The position numbers and the translations under genes are program-made. Positions 12,905 through 32,600 of a stretch of DNA of 64,000 nucleotides are shown piece after piece. The notes beneath the pieces are model-generated. The model saw only the letters and a list, made by a program, of their open reading frames with translations. It had not been told where the DNA came from and ran no database searches. This stretch comes from Manis javanica (taxonomy: Eukaryota > Chordata > Mammalia > Pholidota > Manidae): assembly GCF_040802235.1 (NCBI RefSeq), contig NC_133159.1:71737001-71801000 (forward strand). The letters are read 5' to 3'. Each line of letters starts with the position of its first letter. The stretch's first letter is position 1.

Positions 12905-13337
12905 GTAATAATATTCAATAAGTAATTTTATTTCCATGATCTATTTACACTGTACAAACACTGTTGAAAAGCACCCTACAAGTTCACAGTACAATATATT
13001 TACTTTAAAAATATATTCCTTTATAAAAGGTTCATAGAACGTTGGCATGTCAACATGTGACAAAACTCTCAAAGCAAGTCACCAATTCTGTGAGAGCAAG
13101 AATGCTTCCAAGTGTCAATTTCACAATCACAAGTCATCATTTGAGTTTAAATACACACACATTTTAAATAAAAAATGAATTTCTACTGTGGAAAGTTCCT
13201 GCAGCAATACTTATTAGTTAATTAACATGGACATTCATGGAGATGCTATTTCATAATAATTTACACTATCAATTAATTTGCCAGAGAAAAACCATTTCAA
13301 GTTTTATAGTCCAGAAACTCCTGTCATTTGTTGTTTT
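12905..13337 (-). other. C1orf52: Likely C1orf52 3'UTR and poly(A) site
   Basis: The first AATAAA on the minus strand after the stop codon is at 12927-12932. That would give a 3'UTR of roughly 420-430 nt. The signal is visible; its use is inferred. Confidence 0.5.
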
Positions 13338-19114
<5,777 letters not shown>

Positions 19115-19229
19115 TCACAGAAGAGCTAGGAATTTTGTCTTTTCAATGCCACTTCACTTTATCCCTTGCCCAGAGAGACCACTGCTTCTGATCCCATTGC
19201 AACATCTCTTCAAAATAAAAATTACTCAG

Positions 19230-19660
19230 TATGCTTCCCTCAGTGCAGTCATCAAGTCACAAACTGAATCCTCTCCCGCCTGACCTAATTCCAGCTCACT
19301 CCAGATTGTCTCTCGGATGAAACTTCTCTTGGATTGGATCTCACCACTCAGGTGTCCTCCACTCTCTGGCTTCTGTCAGCCTTCTTCCGTGCCTCCTTTG
19401 CTCTGTATGGCCCTTAAAACATCGGTGTGTCCCATATATGATATCATCTTTCAGCAATGCCTACTAGATTATGTAGAGGCTATTATAAAGTCAGTCCATC
19501 TCTTTCCATGGCATGAATTACCGTATGCTTGTGACTTCCAAATCTGGATCTCCAACTTTTAACTTGCCCCAAGCTCTGGACCAGACCTCTACCTGGCTCC
19601 TACTAAACTTTCCATGTGGACACACTGCTGGGGCTTCAAACACCCACTTACTTGACCAGT
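19230..19660 (+). repeat. L2 fragment
   Basis: Contains 'tgtgacttccaaatctggat', 'ctccaacttttaac', 'tggaccagacctctacc' and 'ttccatgtggacac', a diverged form of the L2 ORF2 3' region. Confidence 0.5.
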
Positions 19661-20399
19661 AATTTGTCTTTCCATTTACCCTGTTTCTGCTTTTGTGTTC
19701 CCTCTCTTAGTAAATGACATAATCATATGTCTAGTCTTCAAGGAAAACAGACATCTTGGCTCCTCAAAAAAATTATCAGAATTTTCCAACCAAGTATATA
19801 AGTTAACAGAGGAAAATGCCTTCGAAGTGTGAAGTTCAGGAGTGCCCCAAGCCATCCTCACTTCTGACAGCAATTCAAAGTTTTTGCTAGAAGAATGCAC
19901 AGAATCCACTGAATGCTGTTTTACTCATGGTTATGGTTTGTTATAGTAAAAGGATGCAGATTAAAAATCATTCAAGGAAAGAGGTGCACGGGACAGAGGT
20001 TCCAGAGAATTCCACACTTGAGTTTCCAGATGTCCTCTCCGTGGAATTGTAGACAGTACAAATTGCTTGTAGCAAAGATATGTGACAATAGGTATAGAGT
20101 ATTGCCGATAAGGGAGGCTCACCAGAGCCTGGGAGTCCAGAGTTTTAACTGGGGCTCAGTCATGTCATAAAACTGGCACTCTCACAAGATAACCACATTA
20201 ATCCCATGGCTTTTAAAATCAGCCCACTATTGAGTGCCTCTGGAATTGAGGCACCTAGTTTGAGTAATTTGACTCACTGTTATGGAAGCCACCCACAGCG
20301 TACATGTGACCAGGGGCCTACAAGTCCAGGGGCCACTTCTTACTCGACCTTTTAACAAGATAGGCCTCTTTCTTCAATCACTTTCTTCTCTTGCTTTTA

Positions 20400-20690
20400 C
20401 TGGAACATGTACATTAGTTCTCTTTTTATTTCACAGGGTTCTTTTCAATTTCCTTTGTCATCTTCTCTGCCTCACCTCTAGATGAGAGCACCTCAGACTC
20501 AGTCCTGGACTTCCTCTTTTCTATCAACCATTCATTCCAAGGTGAATTCATCAAGTTCCATGGCTTTAAATACCATTTTATGTTAACTCCCACATTTATA
20601 CCACTATCACATAAGTTTTCCTTGAACACCCAACTCCTGTATCCAATTTCCAACTCCATTCTCTATTGAGCACCTCAAACTTAACATTAA
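20400..20690 (+). repeat. L2 fragment
   Basis: Wording such as 'caacccattcattcc'-like sequence, 'caccttgaacacccaactcc'-like sequence and 'gagcacctcaaacttaac' corresponds in order to L2 ORF2 sense sequence. Diverged. Confidence 0.45.
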
Positions 20691-20691
20691 C

Positions 20692-21088
20692 AGTGGTATA
20701 CTGCCTATGAAGATGGCTGCCAATAATTCCTGCCATGCCTGTGCATGCATGCCACCCCTTCCATCAAGAGGTGGAATCTGTTTTCTCTTCCTCTGAATGA
20801 GGGCTAGCCTTGTGACTTGCTTTGATAAATAGAATGTTTCCACTTCTGCTTTCTTGGGAGCCCTGAGATGCCAACTCCAGATGCATTCACCCTAGGGAAG
20901 GCATCAGACACGCAAGTTAAGTCATATAGCACCAGCTGGGCCTTTAGAAGTTTCCAGGAATGACACTAGCCTATCAGAACTCTGAAGCTAAGTCCTGTCT
21001 AATTTGCAGAATCATGAGTAAATAAATGGTTATTTTAAGCCACTAAATTTTAGGGTGGTGTGTTATACAGCAATAAGAACTGAAAAAT
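20692..21088 (+). mobile_element. MaLR (MLT1-type) LTR
   Basis: The 3' part is characteristic: 'gagtaaataaatggttattt', 'taagccactaaattttaggg' and 'tgttatacagcaataagaac'. Poly(A) signal AATAAA is near 21021. The subfamily is not assigned. Confidence 0.65.
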
Positions 21089-21091
21089 ATG

Positions 21092-22875
21092 TCCAAATTA
21101 AACTCTTCATTCCTTACCCTCAATACTCCATACTTCCCAGTCTAATTTGTTTTTGCATTTCAGCATCATAAATCCAGCTGCTTAGCACAAAAGGCAGTAA
21201 GTCTTGTCATTTCAAGTTTAAAATCAGGTTCCAAATACAAGCACTTTTTACCAATTCTGCCTCTATTACCCATTTTCTTTCTTGCCTGCTAAGTATTCTT
21301 AACATTAAATAATCTTTAAATTGGTTAGGATTCATTCATTGCCTTCAGTGGTCATGTCTCCTAGTCTCCTTTAACCTGGATGGTTTCTCAGTCTTTAACT
21401 TTCATGACCTGGATATTTAGAAGATTATAGTCCAATTACTTTATAGAAGATGCCTCAGTTTGAGTTTGTCTGGTTTCTAATGATTACATCCATGTTCTAA
21501 ATCTTTAGCAGGAATATGGAAGTGATGATGTGTTCTTCTCATTGTACTGTCAGGAGGCATGTGATTTCAATTTGCTTTGGTATTGATGACTAACTTTGAT
21601 TTTTTAAGGTGTTATATAGTTACTTTTTCCTCATTTGTAATATGTTTTATAGAGATACTTTGAGACTATGTTAATATAATACTCTACATCAAATTGTCAA
21701 CTTTTTTGTATTAGCAGAATCATGGTTTCCTATTTTACCCAATGAATTACAATCATTATATTTATTCTTATAGATACATCTATTATATATGATATATACA
21801 TACATATATATATATATATATAATTGTACATATATATATAACCATTATTTATTTTGATACTGACATTATTCCAGAACTGGCCTGTGGGAGCCCCTTCAAA
21901 CTGGCTTCTGTGATATGTCCCCATGTTGAGTATTTGCCTGTTTTCTGGCACATGATATTCCAGATTTATCTTAAATCTTAGACATTCTGTCAAGGATTTC
22001 TGATTCCTTTAATGAAGAATGGTATTTAGGAGCCAAGATCTGGGTGCTAGGTGTGATCATTGCTAATGAAGTGTTAATATACCAGGTTCTAGCAGGGAAT
22101 CTGAGGGAATGGATTTGTTTCTGTATATATTGGAGAGCTTGAGTTCACACTGGTAACTTCAATTTCAACCCAATACTACAAGATTCCTTTTGGTTTTGTT
22201 TTTCCATATTTGAAACTCCATTTTTCAACATTGAGAAATAGGGCTCTTGTTATCCTAAATACTTTTATTTGATTAATCACCAAATATGCAGCCAAACTTC
22301 CATCATTGCTGGCCCTTCTCTGATGTGGATGCTCTGCTTTCTTCACTTAGAATCTGACATATTGCATTGGACTGCCCTTCTACAGAGGCCCTCCTCATTC
22401 TGTTCCTACCTACTACTTCAGGCTCTAATGCTGGGCACCCCTACTAACACCCCCTTCACCAGGTTCAGGCTTTGACATCTTGTGAGTGGACACCTTACTC
22501 TGGACCCTGACACCCTGCTGAGCCGCATCTATTCCTTTCATACTGCATTCAGGCTCTGACGACCCACATCAGGCCACCCATCTGTACTGATACTCATTCC
22601 ATTTGGGTCCCAACACTCTCTACCACCCCCGTGCCCACTCTGCCATCCACACCCAGTTCAGCTTTTTATACTCCAATCTGGAACCCTACTAGTTCCTTCA
22701 AGCCCATTGGCACAGATACTTACTGCTCTGGCTCCACATAATGGCTTGTGGATTGAACTGTTAAAAGAAGTTAAGAGAATGAAAGGGAAGGTTGGAGAAA
22801 GGGAAAGAGAAAGAATTCAAATGTTGCCAATAAACTTCTACTTATCTCTTTGCTTCCATTCTGTCCCCCTCCAAC
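21092..22875. other. Intergenic stretch with an AT dinucleotide repeat
   Basis: Contains an imperfect (TA)n run at about 21787-21842. I recognise no gene. The pyrimidine-rich part after 22300 may be more L2 but is too diverged to call. Confidence 0.45.
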
Positions 22876-22879
22876 CTGT

Positions 22880-23445
22880 TCTCCACACAGCCGCCACAAT
22901 AAACTTTTAAAACACAAATTAAATCATATCACTTCCATGTTTAAAACCCTCCAATTGTTTCCCACTGTAAAAGAAAATCTAAACTTGTGAAGGTTTATAA
23001 GCCTTTCTGTATCTGATCCATGCTGTGAAAACTCATTTCAGTCTAGGTTCCTGAGTCCCCTGCAGCCACCTGTCACACTTACATTCCAGTCACACAGGGC
23101 TGTGTGAGCCACTCATTCCTGCCTCAGGGCTTTTGCACTGTTACTTCTGTTTGACCTTTCCCCCAAATCTTCACACAGCTGACTCCTTCCTTCTTATGAT
23201 TTAGGTCTCAGCTCAAATGACACCTGTTTTGAGAGGACTTGCTATCAATACTCTTTGCAAAGTTACCTTTTAGCTCACACATGCCTTATTTTCTAGCTAT
23301 GGCAACTAGAATTATCTAGGTTTCCATGTGTATTTTCTATCTTCCCCAGGTAGAATATGAGTTCTAAGAGAACACAGACTTTTGTCTGTTTTATCACTGT
23401 ATTTCTAGCATCTAGAATAACAGGTACTCATAAATATTGAATTAG
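22880..23445 (+). repeat. L2 3' end
   Basis: The order matches the L2 3' half: 'cacagccgccacaataaac', 'aaaccctccaattgtttccc', 'gcctcagggcttttgcac', 'ttaggtctcagctcaaatg' and 'tttctagcatctagaataac'. Confidence 0.8.
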
Positions 23446-23869
23446 TGAAAAAAATACATCATTTACACTCTTACCTTTTTGACATTTAGGAAATGCTAGT
23501 AAGAAAGCATGAAGATGTGAAAAGAACACTAATCTTCAGTCTAACAGCGCTGGCTTTTAATCCTAGAAAGCTGTGTGATGTAGAGTGGGTTACTTTATCC
23601 TGGGTTTGTTTCAGCTCTTCTTTCAGGAAGTCCTCATAAGACTACATTTGACATCCACTGATTGATTTGCTTCTTGGTTTCCATTTTTTTCCAAAATCAA
23701 CAGTATACATACTTATCCAGTGATACAAGATAAGGGCCAGAGCCTGAAACTTCCTGCTCCATTTTACACAGCTCAGGTAAAAAGACACAGTAGGTATGAG
23801 GCTTGACTTATACTTTGTACCTTACACAAACATGTAATGAATTATAGAGCTAATTATGAAATTAAAACT

Positions 23870-24600
23870 AAATTTCCAGAAAACAGAATATCATCATGAT
23901 ACTGGGACAGGCAAAGATTTAACAGGAGACAAAAATCATTAACCACAGAAGAAAAAAATCGATAAAGTGGACTTAAAAACCTGTGTATCACCACAAACCA
24001 AAAAGCTCCCAAACAGAACCAAAAAAACTGCCATTATCCCTAGTTTTCCAGTATTTGACCTTGTAGTAAGAGTAACATGCTGACCAAAGATGAGTAAATA
24101 CCTCATGAAAAAAAAATAGCTCACTATGAAAAGACACTGAGGAACCTTAGATGCATATTCCAAGTGAAAGAAACCAGTTTGAAAAGGCTACACACTGCCT
24201 TGATTCCAACTATTTGACCTTCTGGAAAAGACAAAACTATACAGACAATAGAAAGATCAGTGGTCACCAGGGTTGGAAGCTGGAAGAAAGAGGGATGGAT
24301 GAGTAAGTGGAAACACAAAGGACTTTTAGGACAGGAAAACTATTCTGTATTATATACTGGTGGATCCATGACATTATGCATGTCAAAACATATATAAGAG
24401 TGAACCCTAATATAAACTATTAACTTCAGTTAATAATATTTCAAGACTGGTTCATCAATTCTAACAAAATATACCACACTAATGCAACATGCTAATAAGG
24501 GCAACAGGGGAGAAGGGGTATATGGAAACTCTGTTATGCTCAACTTTTCTGTTTATCTGAAACTGCTCTAAGAAATAAAATTATTTTTTTTCTTAAAAGT
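23870..24600 (+). mobile_element. Old L1 (L1M-type) 3' end
   Basis: Begins with ORF2-like 'ggacaggcaaagatttaac', followed by 3'UTR phrases 'gatcagtggtcaccagggtt', 'taatgcaacatgctaataag' and 'tgctctaagaaataaaatta', ending in a T/A-rich tail. It lies just beyond the BCL10 3' end, on the opposite strand. Confidence 0.75.
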
Positions 24601-24794
24601 AATAAAAAAGTGAGCTCAGGCTGTTGTTTTTCTACTGATTATATGGTATCTGTTAAAAGTAACTTTCTCATTGCTGCATCAATCAACCAGGCAACCAATT
24701 GCTCTGTATTGTGTCAGTCTGTCATTCTAATTTGTTTTCTGGCAATGGCTGGTTTTCAGTGTTTAAAGCAAAAAAATTTATAGGATTTAGAAAA

Positions 24795-26290
24795 CCACAA
24801 AGCCTGAGTTTATTAAAACCTTAATTTTATTGTCTATATAGTTAGCCAACAATCTGAAAGTTCAGTGTTACAAACTATAAAAAAGAAGTGCTATAAGCAT
24901 ATCTAAATTGTGATCTTTGATTATCAGTAAATCCTATATATTTTTAAAAAAGTAACCCCATATCAAATTTTAATTAATGAAATGAAAAACCTGTTTCTGC
25001 TTTTTAAATAGATTTCTTTAAATGTAATGCCACTACTTTCTTATGCTGGAGGTGAAACATGTTTCTCCAAAATGCTTAGAAAATGTTATGCTACAAAAAT
25101 CAACTATCTTTAAAAATTTTTTAAAGCCATATGCTAATATTCTTCCTGATTGATAAAATCATTAGTCTATCTAGAAGTGCAATTCAACCTTATAATCTGA
25201 AGTAATGTTTTCTACAAAAATTGGCACATAAGAAAAAAAATGTTTTAGATATTTATTTCCCATCAAAGAGTTTGAAAATTCCAAAACAGCACTACAATTT
25301 AAAACCTTTTATAATTAGTTAGCATATTTCCAACTCTGCTTTTTTCAATGGAAATATATGAGATAGATATCAGGAGACAGAAGAATTATAATTTAAATGA
25401 AAATAATGAGAGCATAAGGTTTATAAATGTATAAGATTAGTCAAACTTTGTTATATAACAAAAAAAAAACAAATCTAGCTAATGGCCTGCTTTTTCCAAA
25501 CAGTACTGAAAACAGAACTGTCACATATACTCACAAAAAAACACTTTGGTTAGTTCAACCAGGACAGTGGTCCTCATTAAAAGAGAATATAAAGTAGAGA
25601 ATGTATTTTCTTAAGATCTCATCAAATTTCATGTAATAACAGATTTCTGCCAGGATTTTTTTTTTAGGAATGAAACTGATAGAACAGAATGGGAACATTT
25701 TAAGACAGCTGTATTAATTAGTAAGGTTAATAAGAAATGTATTTTGACAAACTGACATCTTAGATGGCTCAAACTCCATTAAGATGTCCCTATGCACCTG
25801 AAGGGGATTTTGTAAGTGTCTGTGAGCCCAACTAGGTGGGAAAGATTCTTTTTGGTGCATTGGTAGTTTTCTCATCAGTGGCTGACTTTATTACCAGACA
25901 GAAAACAGGTTAATCCTGAAATTGTACTGCTGAGTCGTGGAAAGGACAATTAAGACTGAAAATTTCCAGCAAAAATGCACTGAAAAGAAACATCATTCCC
26001 AGCCTATAACTCTATTCTCAAACACAGAAATGTTCCCTATCAGTCTGAAAACAAAAATTGTGAAAACACTAAATACCTCAAAAATGAAAAGAAAATACTG
26101 AAAAGTATATCAATATGATTTACTTTGTCTAAAAGTATGCTTCTTTAATTCTAAAAACATCTATTTACAAAGTATGCTTATATTGCATTTTAAAAGGCAT
26201 ATCAAATGTTAAATCATTATAGCATTTTATAAAAAGATTCATATTTCAAATATTTTTTGTTATTAAAAAAGATTAAAAGGCTATAAATTG
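24795..26290 (-). other. BCL10: Likely BCL10 3'UTR with poly(A) signals
   Basis: The sequence after the stop is AT-rich and free of recognisable young repeats. Two AATAAA hexamers on the minus strand lie at 24826-24831 and 24809-24814, giving a 3'UTR of about 1.5 kb. Many ATTTA-type runs are present, which could affect mRNA stability. The end is inferred. Confidence 0.55.
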
Positions 26291-26646
26291 TCATTGCTGT
26301 GAAATGGCACGTGATCTTAAGGGAAGAAACATCTCACTAGAGTTTCCACAAATTCCTTCTTCTTCTAACTGCAGCTCTGGTGGCAAAGGAGGAGCCCCAG
26401 GGTCCCCAGGTCTGGGAAGTGTAGTGGAAGAGAAGGTGGGATTTTCAGTTCTGCCTACTTCTAGAACAGGCAAATTCAGAGAAGAACCAGTAGAAAAAAA
26501 GGGAGCCGTGCTGGATTCTCCTTCTGGATGGTATATGACAGTGGATGCTCTCAGTTTTTCAGAGAAACTACTCTCATCTGAATTTGATCTACAAAGGTTG
26601 GTTGTAGCTCCACCTGGAAAAGGTTCACAGCTGCTACATTTCAGTC
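26291..26646 (-). CDS. BCL10: BCL10 coding exon 3 (Ser/Thr/Pro-rich C-terminus)
   Basis: The acceptor ...ATTGTAG precedes the two bases that complete Gly116, then LKCSSCEPFP. The end is ...PLRSRAISQQ with TGA at 26291-26293. The motif LPRPGDPGAPPLPPELQLE is conserved with human. Confidence 0.96.
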
Positions 26647-29600
26647 CTACAATAAAAAAATTCAGGTGTAAATGAAAAACTTAAAAGAACTGAGTCCATG
26701 CCATCTTGTAACTTTTTATAAATTCTGTCATACTCCATTTCATATTTCATTTGCTTTACTCAACAATGATGAAGAATACTATTATTTACATTTTTTAGAT
26801 AAGGAAATAATCTCAAGGAAGCTAAATGGCATACTGTAATTCATGCTTAATTTGTATACTTACATACTTAACCACTGAAGGACCTGGAAAAAATTAAGTA
26901 GCCCCTAAAATTTTTCATAAAATAGGAAGTAGCTTCCACAACTAATATTCTTTAACATTCTAACACAAAAAATATTACCCAATCAAAACACATTTTAAAT
27001 AGGGCATGTGCTAAAATACTATGAGTTAATTAATGCTAATTACTGATTCTGGAATCACAGGATGTTACAGGTGCAAGGGGTTTCAGAGGTCATCTGGGAT
27101 AGCATCTATATTATATTAGAACAGTGAAATCATGCCCAACATTCCAGAGCTACTTCAAGAGAAAGTGAGAACTAGACCCGGGTCTCCTCTTCATGTTAAA
27201 CCAGATAATGTTCTGGTTCTCAACCTAACAGTCTACTTAGATGGTAGTGGCTGTTCTTATCAAAGAATTTTGCCATATCCTGAAGGTCCTCAGGGTGGAA
27301 AGAATAAACACAAACACAATTTATCTTTCTGTGGGCTTAGCAGTCAACCTAACTGTCTACAGGTATACAACCTGCTGAGTTAACAAATTTTATGTAAAAT
27401 CTGCCAAATTTACAAAATATATTCATATGTCATTCTTTACACCAGTGTTTCAATACCTTCACCATTTCTGTCCCATGCTATAGAAACTATTTTCTTATGT
27501 GTGGCTCAGGAGGGGAAACTTCTAATGTGTTCCAGCATGGACTTACAGACTGTGAGTTCCTTAAGGACAGAGCCTTAAATTACTCATTGCTGTATCCCCA
27601 GCACTTAGAACAGTTGGAATAGAGCTACATCACATGCACATTTATTTTAAGTGCTTTAGAGAGAGAGATGGGAATCTGGGGAGACAAAGGGATTTAAATT
27701 GTGCAGGTGATTCAACACAGCATTCTAATTAGTGAGTGTGTGCTCCTGGGGGGGAGGGTGAAGTGGGACAGGTGAATTTGCTATTCTCTTAATATCAGTT
27801 CCCATGCCTCTTATGGGAACTCTTGCCAGACTGAGTATGAATCTTGCGTTTAAAGTTAAATATAATTTATACAACATGATTCTTATAAACATAAAACCAA
27901 CTACTTCATCTTGTGACCTACTGGTAGGAGAAAAACTATCAGAGCTGGACTTACCAAAATACTTTGCCTATATACAGTTCTTTATGTGTGATGTGCGTTT
28001 TCAGGGATTACTTTTGAATAGACTAATCTTACATTCTGCTGACTTTAGAAACAACCCAGTGCATATAGGGATTTCATTACAGTTGTTTTCTATAAATGGT
28101 ATTGTTAAATGAATATAAATACAGAATACTGAGTGACATTCCACTTTTCCAGTACTGTAATGATATAAGGTAAAAAAAGGTAAATCAAATGTAATTCTAA
28201 AGGAAAAACTTTTTGAGTAAATGCGAAATGATTTCTTTTTTTCTTTGTTTAGTATTTACTTTTAAAAGCATTGTTAAGATTTAAATGAACTCTTGGATAC
28301 TTAAAATACCCTACCTTTCAGATGCTCTAGTTTTATATTTCTAAGTTTCAGTACTTCATCTGTGATCTTCTGAATCAGGAAGTTCTGTGTTTTTTCTCGC
28401 CGAATAGATTCAACCAGGGTATCTAGTCCTTTGGGGTTTTCTTGTAAGTAGTCTAACAATTTTCCAGCCCTTTTTCTACTTGATGTTCGGCAAGAAATTT
28501 CTTCCGTGTCTTCTCTACTGAGTATTTTTTTTGCACGTAGATGATCAAAATGTCTCTCAGCTATGATTTTTTCACACAGGTATACACGCAAATTTTCTAA
28601 AGCCTAAAAGACATAAAATATGCTTCAATATTATTTATTTTTTAACATAAGGAGATCATATAGGTGATTATTAGTTAGGAACCTTATCTGGTGGAAGAAA
28701 ACATACTGAAGCTAGGAGACTCAGGTCTACTAACATTCATGCTATTAAGGTGAAGGTCCAAGTATACAAAATTAGGTCCCAGACTAGACATTCCTCACAG
28801 CCTCTCTCCTGCTTGGATATCTTGTCTTCACACTTTGTCTTGCCAATGGGTTTCAGTCCTGGGCAAGTTCACTATGGATTCAATGTGACCAAAGAAATTA
28901 CAGTAGAAAGTTATTGGGGTGAAAGGGTTATACCCAACTTTATTTCCACAGTGGCAGGTCAATCACTAAAGTCCCGTCACTCAGAGAGAGTCTGCATGCT
29001 GCAAGCTGGTCTCTGCCTCCGGGCCTCTGTGCCCGCACAGCCATCTCTGGCCCTCTCTGCTCACACAGCAGTCCTTGGTGCTGCCACCACTCCAGCCTCT
29101 GCTCTGCTCTCCTGCAGCCCTGAAGCTCTGCCACCGTGTCGCCCAGAGCACTGGGAGTGGCTCTTTATAGAGTCAATAACGACGCATTGCCCACACATGT
29201 GTAGTGAGTGAGCCAACCAGGGCCAGGTGAAAATCCTGGCTACAGGAACCTTCATTTTATCCACACACTTATAAACCAAGACAAGGCTATTGTGAGAAGG
29301 GGCCAGTGGAATCTAGAGGGCCTGGGAGGTATTCAGAGGTCTGCTGAGCAAAAAGAAAGCAGAGGCTTCCATACACTTTAGTTACCACTTAAGAAGGAAT
29401 CCAGGATCAGATAACTTAGTCAGAAGTCCCACAGTTTATAACTTTCTCATGTTTGTTAATTTTTCATCTTCCTAGAATAAAATGATGTAGGGAAAAAAAA
29501 AACAACCCTCGATTGAAAGGGCCCATTAATGTGGTTATTGGTGGAGTCAGCTGGAAAGGCTAGACTCTAACTCAGTGAGTTGCTGTTAGAAGGGAGGTAA

Positions 29601-32600
29601 AAAGGTGTGGTGGTAAAGAAACCCTAAAGGAATAGTGAATGTTGGAAGAAATTAAAGAAATGAAGAAAGAAAATCATAGAAAACAGACCTACATCTGAGA
29701 GGTAACTAAGGGGGCTTAATTAGCAGAAAATTGATGTGGGTCCCAATAAAGGGCCTTACTAATTTTATGCCAGTGACTGTGTTATAGATCCTCCATTAAC
29801 TAGATATGTGGTCTTGGGTAACGAACTTAACTCCTCTGAGTCTCAATTTCCTCATTCGAGTGTTATGAGAATAGATTAATAGATGTAAAATATTTAGAAA
29901 AGTGTTTGGTATATAGTAAGAGATTAGTGTCAGTGATGATGACTAATTTGACTCACACTTATCATGATGAGCTAAAGGCAGCAGATCTTAGCAGTACCCT
30001 AGTATATAGTGTCAGGCAAGCAGGCTAAGTGAAGGGTTCCTATAGTTCTCAGCCCACTGAACTCCCACATTCCTTTATTTATTTACACAACAAACATTTC
30101 ATAGATCTAAATATCTACAATGCCAAGGGATGAGCATGTCAAAATAAACAGTACTTGAATCCTGCATGCAGAGTAACAGAGTACGTATCACACACAAATC
30201 ACTAATTATAAAACAATGGGATATGACCCAGAAAAAGACTACAGGTTAAATGCTGGGGAAGCACAGAGTAAGCAACTCTACCTCCAGGACCTGGGAAATT
30301 TACAGAGGCTACACTTGAACAGGAACATTCACGGCAGGAAAATACTAAGAAGCCTGGGGTAGTTGAAACGTAGGGTGCATTTGAGAGAGTGGTCAGGAAT
30401 AAAGCTGGGAAGGAAAACGGGTTGAGTCATGGAAGAATTTTTGTATCATGTTGAGGAAGATACATTTCTCTGTAGCCAAAAGAGTCACTAAACGTTTATA
30501 AATAAGAAGCAATAAGGAAAGTTTTGCAGAGAACTGAGGGGAGCAAAATTGGGACCAAAGGAGACCAATTAGAAGATAGCTGCAATATTTTACTTGATAT
30601 GTTGAGCACATGAATTTAAGCTGTGGGAATGGAGAAGGAGAAGACTAGATTTCAAAGCTGAACTCCTTGAAAAACATCATCTGTTGTCATTTCTACTGCT
30701 TCTATGCTGATGATTCCAAAATTTGCATATGTGATCAGGATTTTCTCCACCTAGGCATCCCAAAGTCACTTGAAGTTCAACATGTCCCAAAACAAATTTG
30801 TTATCTTCCCCTATCTTTTCCTGATATTCTCATTTGGGAGTACCACCATCCATCCAAGCATGCTATAGACCTACAACTCATCCTTGACTTGCCATATCTT
30901 ATCACCCACCTACCAAGTCCTGCCAATTTACCCCATGTATTTATCTAATCTGTCCCTCCACTCCATCTCTATTATTAGCATTGCACTCGTTCAGGTCCTA
31001 TGATATGTTGCATGCACTATTAACAGACAGCTAGCTCTACTTGCTACCTCTCTCCCCCCTCAAATTTCTCCTTCACACATCAGATCTTCCCATTTTTCAA
31101 GAGCAAATGAAAATATGGAGTGTTATATGAATTCTAATAATACTGCAATGTTGCCAGTTAATTATTTTTAAGTTTAAAACACTGTGTTCCACCCTTGACT
31201 TAAAGGATAAAGCTCCTCAAACACTGCAAGTCAAGGAGATTACTTAACGTAAGTTTCACGTTCCTTACTGATAAAATAATGATACTTAGAAGGACCTCTA
31301 GGAGGACTAAATGGGACAGCACATATGAAGGCTTGACAGTCTATGATACAAAGAATGCTCAAAACAGCTGTTTGACAATAACGGAAGACAGGCTGCTTCA
31401 TAGTATGGATCCTACCTACTTCAAATTAATCTATCAGTTCCTCTATCTGCCCTGATACTTTATGTTCTACCTAAAACTGCTGCTTATCACCCTACATTTC
31501 TTTATGTTGTTACCTTTGTCTTGTTTTCTCTTCTCATACCTTGTCCCTATTTATCCTTTAAGATTCAGGACAGTGGTCATCTCCTTCAGGAAGCTTTATC
31601 TAAACTCTCAAGAATGAGTCAGGCACCTCTCTCTCTGTCCTTGCAGCACCCTGTGTATTTCACTTTTCTGTATACCAGGACTCCTCTTCTCATTTCCCAA
31701 TTCACTCTCAGACATTTCCATTCTGTCTCACTACTCTTCTCAAAGTCAACAATGACCTCCTTATTGCCAAATCTGATACTTTTCAGTCTTCATCTTCCTT
31801 CTCAGTAGCATGGACACGGCTGACCACTCCTTCCTTGAAATGCTCTTTTTTTGTCTTACATGAATATCACCTCTCCTGGCTTTCTTCCCATCTCTGTGGC
31901 TATAACCTCTTACTTTTAAAAATTCTTTTATGATCTCCCTTTTCCCTTCTAATTCTCAACTTCCTAAATGAACTCACTGAATCCTATATTTTTAGCTCAT
32001 ATCTCTCTTCTGATCTTCAGACTTGTAGATCTAATTGCTGATCTGACATTTCCACTTACTAATCTGATTCCACTTTCTTCCTCAACTCCTACATTCAATC
32101 CATCATTAAGTCCTATCATTTCTATTTCAAAGAGACATCTGGAATTCTCCTGTTCCATCCATTTCCACTGCCCTCACTCTGATTCAAATCACCATCATCT
32201 CTCAACTGTATAAATCCCAAGAGTCTCCTCACTGGTTTCTTTCTTCTTACTCTCCTCAATCCATGAAACAGGCAGAGGGATCTTTGAAAAATATAATTCT
32301 TCAATAGGTCCCTTCTACACTTGGGGGAAAAAATCTAAACACTTCACTACCATCTCTAAGACCCTTCATGATCTGGGTCTAACCCACATTCCTGACTTCA
32401 CCTCAGGGCACCCTCTCTGCCTTCTTCCAATTTCTCCTAGTCAACAAGGTCTTGCCTCTTTTAGGTCTTTTGCAAATTCTATTCTGCCTAGAGTGCTCTT
32501 CCCCCAGTTCTGCCATATTCTTCAGGAACTAGTTTAAATGTAACCTTCCCTGGCCATCCTATCTGGAGTAGATTACCCCTGTTACACCCATTTGCCTCCT

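Noticed and set aside
28750-29211. 153-codon ORF on the plus strand
   Set aside because: It mostly crosses solo LTR copy B in antisense. Similar frames recur in copies C, D and G (for example 36091-36540 and 51216-51590), so the similarity is from the repeat and not a gene family.
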